64,000 nt of DNA from Vicinamibacterales bacterium (GCA_035699745.1 DASSPH010000010.1:1-64000), one strand, 5' to 3'; positions 23,618 to 31,418 are shown, numbered from the stretch's first letter. The notes: a model not told the origin generated them from the letters alone. A program made the numbers and translations.

Positions 23618-24556
23618 ATGAGGTTGTTCCTGCTGCTGCCGGCTGTCACCGTGGCGGCGCTGCTGCCCGGCTGCCACGCCACCATCCGTTCCACGCAGGC
23701 CGCGCCACCCACAGCGGACCAGATGGCGGAGCTGTGGGTCGAGCCGGAGCGCACGCGGGATCTCTACTGGGGCGTCGGGGGGCAGCGGCTCGCGCCGGAT
23801 CCGGCGGCGATCTATAAAGTGCTCGAAGTGAAGCGCACCGGCTTCAGCATGGGCCTCACCGTCGAAGGCCCGGGCAAGCGGAAGTGGAGCGCCAAGATGC
23901 CGCCGGAGGCGCCCACCGAAGTGGTGGCGTCCCGGCTCCTCTGGGGCCTCGGATATCACCAGCCGCCCATCTACTACATGGGCAAGTGGAACGCGGAAGG
24001 CGCGCCCGATCCCAACCCGCAGCTCCCGTCGCGGTTCCGCGAGTCGAAGCCGGATCTCCACGGACTCGACGACGAGGGCATCTGGTCTTACTATCGCAAC
24101 CCGTTCGTCGGCACGCGGCAACTGAACGGCCTGCTCATCATGCAGGTGATGCTGGGCAATTCGGATCTCAAGGACGAGCAGAACGCGCTCTATGTGCTCA
24201 CGGAGAAGTTCGAAGGGGCATCGCGGTGGTACGTGGCGCGCGATCTCGGTCAGTCGTTCGGGCGCACCGGGGTGATCGACGCGCCGCGAGGCGATCCGAA
24301 GGTGTTCGAAGAGACGCCGTTCATCAAGGGCATGGCGGGGCAGTACGTCCGGTTCGACTACCGCGGCCGCCACGGGGCGCTGGTGGATCGGATGACCGCG
24401 GCGGACGTGCGCTGGATCTGCGAGCGGCTGCAGCGGCTGACCGACAAGCAGTGGACCGACGCCTTCCGCGCCGGCGGCTACGCGCCGCAGGTCGCGGATC
24501 GTTTCATCCGCCGGTTCAAACAGAAGGTCCAGGAAGGTCTGGCACTCGGACGATGA
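23618..24556 (+). CDS. Lipoprotein of unknown function, possible CotH/HipA-like kinase fold
   Basis: 312 residues. The signal peptide ends at a lipobox (LLPGC), giving a lipid-anchored exported protein. No family was recognised with confidence. The middle contains LIMQVMLGNSDLKDEQNALYVL followed about 20 residues later by WYVARDLGQSFG. This spacing of an Asn/Asp-containing loop and a DLG-like motif resembles the active site of CotH or HipA-like kinases; that is only inference. The ATG at 23618 was chosen for the signal peptide; the open frame extends 56 codons further upstream without homology. Its stop overlaps the next start (ATGA), opening a three-gene coupled operon with a DUF4956 membrane protein and a PLD-like protein. 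The 127 bases before it show no other feature. Confidence 0.6.
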   Translation: MRLFLLLPAVTVAALLPGCHATIRSTQAAPPTADQMAELWVEPERTRDLYWGVGGQRLAPDPAAIYKVLEVKRTGFSMGLTVEGPGKRKWSAKMPPEAPTEVVASRLLWGLGYHQPPIYYMGKWNAEGAPDPNPQLPSRFRESKPDLHGLDDEGIWSYYRNPFVGTRQLNGLLIMQVMLGNSDLKDEQNALYVLTEKFEGASRWYVARDLGQSFGRTGVIDAPRGDPKVFEETPFIKGMAGQYVRFDYRGRHGALVDRMTAADVRWICERLQRLTDKQWTDAFRAGGYAPQVADRFIRRFKQKVQEGLALGR

Positions 24557-25341
24557 GGACGGCGATGGTGCATTCACGGCTCTGGCCGCGGCTGATGCTG
24601 TTTCTCCTGCTGGCGCTCGCCGGGGCGGCGCCGTCGGCCGCGCAGCCGCCGGCCGGCGGCGACACGGCGCAGGCGCAGGCGCGCAGCCTGCTCGAGGGAG
24701 CGGCCCCCGACCTGCGCAGCGAGCTGAAGGCGGCGATGCTGCGTCTGCCGCTGGCCGCCCTGCTCGGCGCCATGCTGGCGGTGCGGCCGCGGCGCAAGGG
24801 CACGCCGGCGCGGCAGCCTGCCGTCATCCAGACGCAGATCATCCTGGCGATCGTCGGCGCGGCGGTGATGCTGGTGGTGGGCTCCAACCTGGCCCGGGCG
24901 TTCGGTGTCGTCGGCGCCGCCGGGCTGGTGCGCTACCGCGCCAAGGTCGAAGACAACAAGGACGCCGGGGTGATGCTCTCGGCGCTGGCCGCCGGGCTCG
25001 CGTCGGGCGTCGGGCAGTATGCCATGGCGGTGTTCACCGCGGCGTTCATCATGGTCACGCTGTGGGTGATCGAGTCGTTCGAGCCCGAGGGGCGGAAGCT
25101 GTTCGATCTCAAGATCAAGATGGGGAAGGACACCGACGCCCGGCGCAAGGAGTACGACGCGATCCTGAACCGATTTCATGTAGACTTCGACCTGCTCTCC
25201 TCGTCCGACGAGGAGGTCTGCTACGAGGTGTGGGTGCCGCTGGAGATGCAGAAGGATCGGTTGTCGAACGCGCTGCTGCGGCTCGATCCCGAGGGCCACG
25301 GCGGCGTGGAATGGACTGAGAAGAAGCCCAAGAAGAAGTGA
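24553..25341 (+). CDS. DUF4956 family membrane protein
   Basis: 262 residues. A signal-like N-terminal helix with cleavage near AAQPP comes first, a helix around 70-80, then the DUF4956 core: IILAIVGAAVMLVVGSNLARAFGVVGAAGLVRYRAKVEDNKDAG (shown in part), with further helices (ALAAGLASGVGQYAMAVF, AAFIMVTLWVIES). The C-terminal part is a cytoplasmic ferredoxin-like domain. DUF4956 proteins are often encoded with VTC-type polyphosphate polymerases and CotH-like proteins (family knowledge); no VTC gene is present here. Both ends overlap the neighbours (ATGA upstream, GTGA downstream), so the three proteins are probably made in fixed ratio. Confidence 0.78.
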   Translation: MRTAMVHSRLWPRLMLFLLLALAGAAPSAAQPPAGGDTAQAQARSLLEGAAPDLRSELKAAMLRLPLAALLGAMLAVRPRRKGTPARQPAVIQTQIILAIVGAAVMLVVGSNLARAFGVVGAAGLVRYRAKVEDNKDAGVMLSALAAGLASGVGQYAMAVFTAAFIMVTLWVIESFEPEGRKLFDLKIKMGKDTDARRKEYDAILNRFHVDFDLLSSSDEEVCYEVWVPLEMQKDRLSNALLRLDPEGHGGVEWTEKKPKKK

Positions 25342-26192
25342 AGCTGATCATCCAGCCCGAGGACGGCGCCGGTCCTGTCATCAAGGCCCTCGACAAGGCG
25401 AAGAAGACGATCGACGTCGTCATCTTCCGCTTCGACCGCTCGGACATCGAGAGCGCCATTCACGCCGCGATCAAGCGCGGCGTCGTGGTCCGCGCGCTCA
25501 TCGCCCACACCAACAAGGGCGGGGAGAAGAACCTGCGCAAGCTGGAGCTGCGGCTGCTCGAAGCCGGCGCCACCGTCGCCCGCACCGCGGACGATCTGAC
25601 GCGCTATCACGGCAAGATGCTGATCGTCGACGGCACCACGCTGCACGTCTACGGGTTCAATTACACCAAGCTCGACATCGACAAGAGCCGCAGCTTCGGC
25701 ATCGTCACCCGCGATCGGCGGATCGTCAGCGAGGCGATCAAGCTGTTCGACGCCGACGCGCTGCGCCAGACCTACACTCCGGGGCACCGCCGGCTGGTGG
25801 TCAGTCCGGAGAACTCGCGCGCCGTGCTCACCGAGTTCATCAAGGGGGCGAAGCAGCAGCTGCTGATCTACGACGCGCAGGTGAGCGACAACGGGATCCA
25901 GAAGCTGCTGCAGGAGCGGGCCGACGCCGGGGTCGAGATCCGCATCCTGGGCAAGCTGGAGAAGTCGCTGGACGGGGTGAAGGTGCGGAAGCTGTCGGAC
26001 CTGCGGCTGCACGTGCGGGCGATCGTGCGCGACGCGCGCGAAGCGTTCATCGGCAGCCAGAGCCTGCGCCGGCTCGAGCTGGACGGGCGGCGCGAGGTCG
26101 GCGTCATCATCAAGAACGGCACCATCGTCCGCCGCATCCAGGCGGTGTTCGAAGCCGACTGGCGAAAGAAAAGCCGCAAGAAAGCCGCTTGA
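25338..26192 (+). CDS. Phospholipase D-like protein with one complete and one variant HKD motif
   Basis: 284 residues, no signal peptide, starting at a GTG that overlaps the DUF4956 stop. Two PLD half-domains are present. The first has the canonical His91-x-Lys93-x4-Asp98 (RYHGKMLIVDG); the second reads His225-x-Arg227-x4-Asp232 (RLHVRAIVRDAREAFIGSQ), with Arg replacing Lys. PLDs need both motifs to form one active site, so activity could be altered or lost; some family members do tolerate Arg. Such proteins act as phosphodiesterases on lipids, nucleic acids or other polymers. The start and the tight coupling suggest a shared job with the two upstream envelope proteins. A Lys-rich tail ends the protein. 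Confidence 0.8.
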   Translation: MKLIIQPEDGAGPVIKALDKAKKTIDVVIFRFDRSDIESAIHAAIKRGVVVRALIAHTNKGGEKNLRKLELRLLEAGATVARTADDLTRYHGKMLIVDGTTLHVYGFNYTKLDIDKSRSFGIVTRDRRIVSEAIKLFDADALRQTYTPGHRRLVVSPENSRAVLTEFIKGAKQQLLIYDAQVSDNGIQKLLQERADAGVEIRILGKLEKSLDGVKVRKLSDLRLHVRAIVRDAREAFIGSQSLRRLELDGRREVGVIIKNGTIVRRIQAVFEADWRKKSRKKAA

Positions 26193-26282
26193 GGATTTGG
26201 AAATGTGGAAATTTGGGAATTTGGAAATCTAAGGACCTCCGTTCCAGATTTCCACATTTCCAGATTTCCAGATTTCCAAATT
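26193..26282. repeat. Octamer inverted-repeat tract (GGAAATNT / CCAGATTT)
   Basis: AT-rich tract filling the gap between two convergent genes. The left half holds GGAAATGT, GGAAATTT, GGGAATTT, GGAAATCT; the right half holds CCAGATTT, CCACATTT, CCAGATTT, CCAGATTT, CCAAATT. The halves are reverse complements apart from single-base variants, so a long imperfect hairpin can form and could end transcription from both sides. The right end includes the stop codon of the metallophosphoesterase gene. Confidence 0.9.
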
Positions 26283-27216
26283 ATTTGCGCCTCGTGATCG
26301 TGCCCGAATCGATCACGTTCCCGGCCATGTCGACGGCATTGAAGGTCAGGTGGTCCCCGTCGATCTCCATGAGCATGAACGTGCGGGTCTGATCGTTGCC
26401 GAAGGCGGTGAGCGGCGAGCCCGGGCGGAGGTCGCCGCGCCGCAGCTTGCCGGACGACCCTTCGACGAAGTACTGAATCCCGTTCTGCGGCTTGATTCGT
26501 TCGTAGACGTGGTCGTGGCCGTTGAGCACCAGGCTGACGTTGTACTGGATGAAGAGCGGCTCGAGCACGGCGCGCAGCTTCAGCTGCGAGCCGTGCGTCC
26601 GCGCCGAGCCGTAGAGGGGATGGTGGAAATAGACGATCTTCCACTTCTCGTTCGACTTCTTCAGCTCGTCTTCGATCCACTTCAGCTGATCCTGATCCAT
26701 GTAGGTGCTCTCGAGCGCGAAGAAGCGGACGTCCTCCTTCGGCCCCTTGAACGTGTAATAGAGATTGCCGTCCATGTTGAACAGCTTGTAGAACCGCTGC
26801 TCGCGCGAATCGTGGTTGCCGAGGCTGGCGTAGAACTTGACCCCGGCGTCGAGCAGCGCCTTGTACGGCGCCTCGAACTTGCGGACGAAGTCCTGCGGCC
26901 GGTCGGACCCGTAGATGTTGTCGCCGAGCATCACCACCAGCTCGAACGGGAAGCGGCCGCGCCACGCCGCCATCTGCTTGCCGATCTCGTACTGCTCGCT
27001 GTCGCCGTCGCCGTTGTCGCCGATGGCGCCGAACTTCAGCGTGTCCCCCTTGTTGGGCAGCGGCACCTGCGCCTGCCGCGCTCCGGCCGCGGCGACGGCG
27101 GGGTTCGGCGCGGCGACGGCGACGGAGCGCGCCGGTTCGGCGCCGGCGCAGCAGAGCACCGCCGCCAGCGCGCAGGCGGCGGCGGCTGGTTGGAGCGTGC
27201 GACGTCCGTTCGGCAT
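26281..27216 (-). CDS. Secreted metallophosphoesterase (purple acid phosphatase-like)
   Basis: 311 residues. A signal peptide (first about 25 residues, Ala-rich) precedes a calcineurin-like fold with all five metal-binding blocks: GAIGDNGDG, VMLGDNIYG, SLGNHDSR, FHHPLYGSARTHGS and NGHDHVYERIKP. The GHDHVYER ending is typical of purple acid phosphatase-like enzymes, which hydrolyse phosphomonoesters outside the cytoplasm. The ATG was chosen at the start of the signal peptide; the longer open frame upstream covers neighbouring genes in another phase. It is 23 bases downstream of a small secreted protein gene on the same strand. Confidence 0.88.
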   Translation of the reverse strand: MPNGRRTLQPAAAACALAAVLCCAGAEPARSVAVAAPNPAVAAAGARQAQVPLPNKGDTLKFGAIGDNGDGDSEQYEIGKQMAAWRGRFPFELVVMLGDNIYGSDRPQDFVRKFEAPYKALLDAGVKFYASLGNHDSREQRFYKLFNMDGNLYYTFKGPKEDVRFFALESTYMDQDQLKWIEDELKKSNEKWKIVYFHHPLYGSARTHGSQLKLRAVLEPLFIQYNVSLVLNGHDHVYERIKPQNGIQYFVEGSSGKLRRGDLRPGSPLTAFGNDQTRTFMLMEIDGDHLTFNAVDMAGNVIDSGTITRRK

Positions 27217-27239
27217 CTGACCGTCTCTCTCGCTGGCGT

Positions 27240-27815
27240 TCACTTGAAGGCGCGCGGCACGAAATCCGCGATGATGTGGGCGTGCGGATCGAAGAGGATC
27301 ATGTTGGTCTGCACGAAGCGGTACTCCAGTTCCTCCGGCAGTTTCGGCAGCTGCGAGAGCACCTGCGGCGGCACGGTGGAAATCGGCACTTCGTCGGGGT
27401 ACCGCGCGTTGACCGCCACCGCCACCGTTCCCTTGAACTCGTTGTCGAAGATCTCGGCGCGGAGCTGCCGGCCGTCGGCCCCGCGGAACACCGGCACCAG
27501 CAGCTGGCGCACCAGCCGCTGCATCGCCGGCGTGAACAGGTCCCCCTGTTTCGCGTTCTTGCGCGCCTCCTGAATCAGCCGCGACAGGGCGCGCTGGTGC
27601 TTGTCGATCTCGTACGGGTTGGTCTGCTCCGGCAGCTTCGGCAGCGTCCCTTCGAGCTTCTTGTGGAGGTCGACGTACCCATCCACGCGCTTGGTGAACT
27701 CGGCCAGGGTGGCGGCGTGCGCGTTGACGCGCGGGGCGGATTTCTGACCGGCGGCATGGAGGGGCGCGAGCAGGAGCAGCACGCCGGCGGCCCCTGCCTG
27801 GAGCATTTGTACCAT
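27240..27815 (-). CDS. Secreted protein of unknown function
   Basis: 191 residues. A signal peptide (about residues 1-24, hydrophobic GAAGVLLLLAPLHAAG) is followed by a mostly helical mature region rich in Lys, Leu and Pro. It has a repeated-looking LPKLPE motif near residues 60 and 160 and ends HIIADFVPRAFK. No family recognised. It sits between yajQ and the metallophosphoesterase gene on the same strand (30 and 23 bases), so it may be part of that transcript. An internal ATG three codons later could also be the start. Confidence 0.6.
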   Translation of the reverse strand: MVQMLQAGAAGVLLLLAPLHAAGQKSAPRVNAHAATLAEFTKRVDGYVDLHKKLEGTLPKLPEQTNPYEIDKHQRALSRLIQEARKNAKQGDLFTPAMQRLVRQLLVPVFRGADGRQLRAEIFDNEFKGTVAVAVNARYPDEVPISTVPPQVLSQLPKLPEELEYRFVQTNMILFDPHAHIIADFVPRAFK

Positions 27816-27845
27816 GCTCCTGAATTATGCAAGAGGTGAGCCCGG

Positions 27846-28349
27846 CTAACCCCGGTAATTGCCGAATTGCAGGGCGCAGCCGAAGTCGTGCTCGCGGAGT
27901 TGCCGCATCGCTTCCTGAAGCTCGTCCTTGGAGGGGGAGGTGACGCGCACCTGGTCGGCCATGATCGCGGCCTGCACCTTTTTGAGCTTCCGTTCCTTCA
28001 GGAACTTCACGATCTCCTTGGCCGCCTCGGTCGGGATCCCCTGCTGCAGGGTGATGGTGCGCTTGACGGTGTCGTTCGCCGCCCGCTGCGTCTCGCCCGG
28101 CGTCAGGTTCTTCGTCGGCACGCCGCGCCGCACCATGCGCGCCTGCAGGATCTCCCACAGCGCCGTCATCTTGAAGTCGTCGTCGGCGGTGAGGACGATG
28201 GTGTTGTCGGCCTTGTTCAGATCGATGGCGGCGCGCGAGCCCTTGAAGTCGTAGCGCTGCGCCACCTCTTTCCGCGCCTGGTTCACGGCATTGTCGACTT
28301 CCTGCAGATCGACGGTGGACGTGATGTCGAAGGAGGCCGCCTGTGCCAT
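27846..28349 (-). CDS. yajQ: YajQ family cyclic-nucleotide/RNA-binding protein
   Basis: 167 residues, normal for the family. Signatures: SFDITSTVDLQEVDNAVNQA, the core RYDFKGSRAAIDLNKADN, and the C-terminal RVTSPSKDELQEAMRQLR. YajQ has two ferredoxin-like domains; homologs bind cyclic di-GMP in Xanthomonas or nucleic acids elsewhere (family knowledge). The ATG shares one base with the stop of the upstream radical SAM gene (TGATG), a coupling that hints the two act together. Given the exopolysaccharide locus nearby, a c-di-GMP role is possible but not shown. Confidence 0.93.
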   Translation of the reverse strand: MAQAASFDITSTVDLQEVDNAVNQARKEVAQRYDFKGSRAAIDLNKADNTIVLTADDDFKMTALWEILQARMVRRGVPTKNLTPGETQRAANDTVKRTITLQQGIPTEAAKEIVKFLKERKLKKVQAAIMADQVRVTSPSKDELQEAMRQLREHDFGCALQFGNYRG

Positions 28350-29323
28350 CAGGCCACCGCCTCGCGCCGGCCGCGCATGACGCGGCCCACCTTGATCGAG
28401 GCGTCGAAGATCGCGCCGACGCGCACGCCGCCCGGCAGCCGGTGCGACCCGACGGCGGCCAGCGCCGCCGACGCGATGCAGCCGCACTGCGAGCAGTCGG
28501 GATTGCCGCCGAACTGGCAGGGCGTGATGCGGTGCTCGAAATCGGCCGAGACGCACGACGTCGTCTGCGCGAAGATGCACTCGTCGGGGCTCTCGGGCGG
28601 CGCCGCGTATTTCTTCAGCAGCCCTTCCGGCATCTTGATCTTGCGGTGCTTGCGCCGCAGCAGCATCAGCGCGGCGATCACCCGCTCGCGATCGTGCGGC
28701 GTCAGGATCTCCGGCGAGCGCTCGCCGATCTGCGGCGTGTAGAGACTGAACCACAACTGCCGCACGTGCGGGTTGTCCGACCACGTCTGCGCGAATTCCT
28801 CCAGGTAGCCTTCGCGCTGCGCCTGCTGCCGCGTGATGGTGCAGTGGACGGTGATCTGGTGGCCGGCGATGTGCCTGGTGATGCGATCGTAGGTGGCCGG
28901 CGTGCGTCGGGCGTCGTGTTCCGGCTGGAGGCCGTCGATCGAGACGACGATCTGGAGCCGCGGGATCGACGCCCACTCGGGCGGAATCGGGCGCACCGCG
29001 CTGGTGACGAGCTGGGTGTAGATGCCGCGCGCCGCCAGCGCCGGGAGGATTTCGTTCAGTTCGCGGAAGCGCACCAGCGGTTCGCCGCCGACGATCGAGA
29101 CGTGAACCGGGTTCTCGTCCTTGACGATCGCCAGGACGCGATCGACCAGCGCCTGGCCTTTGTAGTCCGTGACCTGACGCAGCGTCACCTCGCCGCCGAG
29201 GTGCTCGTCGCCGTAGGCGTAGCATCCCGGACAGCGCAGCGGACATTCACGCGTGATTTCGATCGAGAGCGAGGGGCGGTAGCCGCGCAGGATCTTTCCC
29301 CACGCGCTGATCAGTCCTTCCAT
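28349..29323 (-). CDS. Radical SAM protein with C-terminal Cys cluster
   Basis: 324 residues. The [4Fe-4S]-SAM motif is CPLRCPGC (Cys-x3-Cys-x2-Cys), followed by VSIVGGEPLVRF (the GGE SAM-binding motif) and LQIVVSIDGLQ. The C-terminal third contains DECIFAQTTSCVSADF and CQFGGNPDCSQCGC, which resemble an auxiliary cluster region of SPASM/Twitch type. Proteins of this form often modify peptides or cofactors; the substrate cannot be read from sequence. The gene is fused by a one-base stop/start overlap to yajQ. The start ATG lies within a clean family N-terminus. Confidence 0.8.
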   Translation of the reverse strand: MEGLISAWGKILRGYRPSLSIEITRECPLRCPGCYAYGDEHLGGEVTLRQVTDYKGQALVDRVLAIVKDENPVHVSIVGGEPLVRFRELNEILPALAARGIYTQLVTSAVRPIPPEWASIPRLQIVVSIDGLQPEHDARRTPATYDRITRHIAGHQITVHCTITRQQAQREGYLEEFAQTWSDNPHVRQLWFSLYTPQIGERSPEILTPHDRERVIAALMLLRRKHRKIKMPEGLLKKYAAPPESPDECIFAQTTSCVSADFEHRITPCQFGGNPDCSQCGCIASAALAAVGSHRLPGGVRVGAIFDASIKVGRVMRGRREAVA

Positions 29324-29371
29324 CCTCCGAATATTAGCATTGTCATCCGCGCCGCCGCGCGCCCGCGCGCG

Positions 29372-30163
29372 CTACTCGCGCTTCAAGGTGATGCTGCCGT
29401 TCACCGTCTGGAGCGCGAGCGTGCGGCCGCCGCCGCCGATCGTGCCGTCGAGACGCCGCCGCGAGAGGCGCCCCTGCACGGACATCGGAAAGTCGACGTT
29501 GATGTCGCCGTTCACGGTCGAGGCCCGCACCTCGGTGCTGAGCGTCGCCGGCAGCGTCAGCGTGATGCTGCCGTTGACGGTGTTCATCGACAGCGTGTCG
29601 GACCAGTCGGCGCGCCCCATGTCGCCGCGAATCGATCCGTTCACCGTGCTGGCCCGACCGCCGCCGGTGGTCGAGAAGGTGACCGATCCGTTCACCGTCG
29701 TCACCACCACGTCGCCGTTGAGCCGGGTCGCCTCGACGTCGCCGTTCACCGTTTTGCCGATGAAGGTGACGCCGGCCGGCACGCGGACGGTGAAGCGGAC
29801 GTTGACGTCGTTGTTCTGGACGTTGTTGCGGCCGCCCTCGCCGGGGGCGCATTCGTTGGGGCGCGCGCCCTCCCGGCTCGGATACACGGCGCAAATCGTG
29901 ACGCCGCCCTCGTGCGGCACCACCTGGATGCGGACGCTCGCCGGATCGTCGCGTCGCGCCGACTTCACGGCGACGACTTCGACCTGGTTGCTGCCGGACG
30001 GCTCGGCCCGGACGTCGCCGTTGACGCCCTTGATTTCGATGGCGCGTCCCTGGGGAATGGCGCCAGCCCACGTGAAGTCCTGCGCCGAGGCAGGGCCGGC
30101 GCTGGTGGTCAGGAACAGTGCGGCAGCCGCGGCCGCCGTGAACGCACGTCTGCGATGTGTCAT
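29372..30163 (-). CDS. Secreted DUF4097-type beta-repeat protein
   Basis: 263 residues. Signal peptide with cleavage near ASAQ, then a right-handed beta-repeat body marked by recurring VNGD and VNGS motifs about every 20 residues (KGVNGDV, KTVNGDVEA, TTVNGSVTF, STVNGSIRG, NTVNGSITL, STVNGDINV, QTVNGSITL). This is the DUF4097/DUF2807 type of envelope protein, common in Acidobacteriota. Function is generally unknown; surface adhesion or anti-sigma-related roles have been suggested for relatives. It diverges from the SET-domain gene with an octamer repeat in between. Confidence 0.8.
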   Translation of the reverse strand: MTHRRRAFTAAAAAALFLTTSAGPASAQDFTWAGAIPQGRAIEIKGVNGDVRAEPSGSNQVEVVAVKSARRDDPASVRIQVVPHEGGVTICAVYPSREGARPNECAPGEGGRNNVQNNDVNVRFTVRVPAGVTFIGKTVNGDVEATRLNGDVVVTTVNGSVTFSTTGGGRASTVNGSIRGDMGRADWSDTLSMNTVNGSITLTLPATLSTEVRASTVNGDINVDFPMSVQGRLSRRRLDGTIGGGGRTLALQTVNGSITLKRE

Positions 30164-30203
30164 GCCGGCTTAGACGGCCCGGCCGCAGCCCAGGGTTGCA
30201 CGG

Positions 30204-30275
30204 GGGAATCTGGAAATCTGGAAAGGTAGAATTTGGTAATCTCACCCGATTTCCAAATTTCCAAATTTCCAAATT
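30204..30275. repeat. Octamer inverted-repeat tract upstream of the SET gene
   Basis: Left half GGGAATCT, GGAAATCT, GGAAAGGT and related units; right half CCCGATTT, CCAAATTT, CCAAATTT, CCAAATTG. The halves are imperfect reverse complements. The last unit contains the likely TTG start codon of the SET-domain gene, and there is no ribosome binding site between them. Confidence 0.88.
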
Positions 30276-30666
30276 GATTGAGAAGCGTCGTTCCGGTATC
30301 GCGGGTTGGGGCGTCTACGCCACCCAGCCCATCCCCAAGAACAAGCGGATCATCGACTACGCCGGCGAGAAGATCCCCAACCGCGAGAGCCTGAAGCGCG
30401 AGCGCCGTTACCTGAGGAACGGGCACATCTGGTGTTTCAAGCTCAATCGCCTCTACGTGCGGGACGCGGCGGTCGGCGGCAACATCGCGCGCTACATCAA
30501 CCACGCCTGCAAGCCGAACTGCTACACGCAGGTGATCGGCGATACCATCTGGATCCGCGCCGCCCGCAACATCCGCAAGGGCGAGGAACTCACCTACGAC
30601 TACTCGACGGACGGCGAGGGCACCATCCAGTGCCGGTGCCGGCCCGGCTGCAAAACCAAGTTCTGA
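30274..30666 (+). CDS. SET-domain protein methyltransferase
   Basis: About 130 residues from a TTG that lies at the end of the octamer repeat; the exact start is uncertain, since the frame stays open through the repeat to an ATG at 30157. The SET fold is complete: GIAGWGVYATQPIPKNKRIIDYAGE, the AdoMet/catalytic NHACKPNC (residues 76-83) and ELTYDY (105-110), and a post-SET Cys cluster CRCRPGC near the C-terminus that could join a zinc site with the Cys of the NHxCxPNC motif. SET enzymes methylate protein lysines; in bacteria without histones the target may be a DNA-binding or ribosomal protein. It is compact, with no other domain. The neighbours give no firm hint. Confidence 0.85.
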   Translation: MIEKRRSGIAGWGVYATQPIPKNKRIIDYAGEKIPNRESLKRERRYLRNGHIWCFKLNRLYVRDAAVGGNIARYINHACKPNCYTQVIGDTIWIRAARNIRKGEELTYDYSTDGEGTIQCRCRPGCKTKF

Positions 30667-30667
30667 A

Positions 30668-30784
30668 GGATTTGGAAATGTGGGAATCTGGAAATGTGGA
30701 AATCCGGACGCAGGTGTTCCGAATAAGATTCCGAGATTCCAGATTTCCAAATTCCCAAATTTCCAAATTCCCAAATTCCCAAAT
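30668..30784. repeat. Octamer inverted-repeat tract upstream of the hydrolase gene
   Basis: The left half (30668-30707) has GGAAATGT, GGGAATCT, GGAAATGT, GGAAATCC; the right half (30731-30784) has CCAGATTT, CCAAATTC, CCAAATTT, CCAAATTC, CCAAATTC, CCAAAT. They pair as an imperfect inverted repeat around a 23-base centre. The right end runs into the ATG of the next gene (CCCAAATG), leaving no room for a ribosome binding site. Confidence 0.9.
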
Positions 30785-31418
30785 GCGAGTGGTCTACCTG
30801 CACGGTTTTGCATCGTCGCCGCAGTCGGGCAAGGCGAGCTTCCTCGCCGCGCAGTATCGGGCGCTCGGTGTCGGGTTCGACGCGCCCGATCTGAATCTGC
30901 CGGATTTCTCGACGTTGACCGTCACACGGATGATCGAGCAGACGCACCAGATCCTGACCGCCGCCGCCTCGCCGGTGACGCTGATCGGCTCGAGCCTGGG
31001 GGGATTCGTCGCGGTGCACGCCGCGGCCACGTGGCCGGAGCGGGTCGAGCGTCTGGTGCTGATGGCTCCGGCGCTGGAGTTTTCCAGCGAAGGCCCGGGC
31101 GGCCCCGGCGGCGCCGACGTGGCGGAGTGGCGCCGCAACGGCAGCCTGATGGTCTTCCATCATTCGTACGGCCGAATGATGCCGATCCACTACGGGCTGT
31201 ACGCGGACGCCCGCCGCTACGACGCGGCGGCGGTCACGCTGCCGATGCCGGTGCTGGTGTTTCAGGGGCGGCGCGATGACGCCGTCGATCCCGCGTCAGT
31301 GGAGCGCTGGGTGCGCGGGCGTCCGAACGTCACCCTTCACATGCTGGACGACGACCACCAGCTCTCCGGCTCCCGCGACTTCATCTGGTCGGCGCTCTAC
31401 CAGCAGATTCCGCGATAG
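30783..31418 (+). CDS. Alpha/beta hydrolase (YqiA/UPF0227-like esterase)
   Basis: 211 residues. N-terminal MRVVYLHGFASSPQSGKASF is the oxyanion-loop start typical of YqiA-like esterases. The nucleophile elbow is GSSLGG, the acid is in GRRDDAVD and the His in DDDHQLSG, completing a Ser-Asp-His triad. The enzyme is cytoplasmic, about the usual length, and probably cleaves a small ester; substrate unknown. The ATG is formed by the last repeat unit of the octamer tract. The 3' end overlaps the convergent dehydrogenase gene by 22 bases. Confidence 0.82.
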   Translation: MRVVYLHGFASSPQSGKASFLAAQYRALGVGFDAPDLNLPDFSTLTVTRMIEQTHQILTAAASPVTLIGSSLGGFVAVHAAATWPERVERLVLMAPALEFSSEGPGGPGGADVAEWRRNGSLMVFHHSYGRMMPIHYGLYADARRYDAAAVTLPMPVLVFQGRRDDAVDPASVERWVRGRPNVTLHMLDDDHQLSGSRDFIWSALYQQIPR

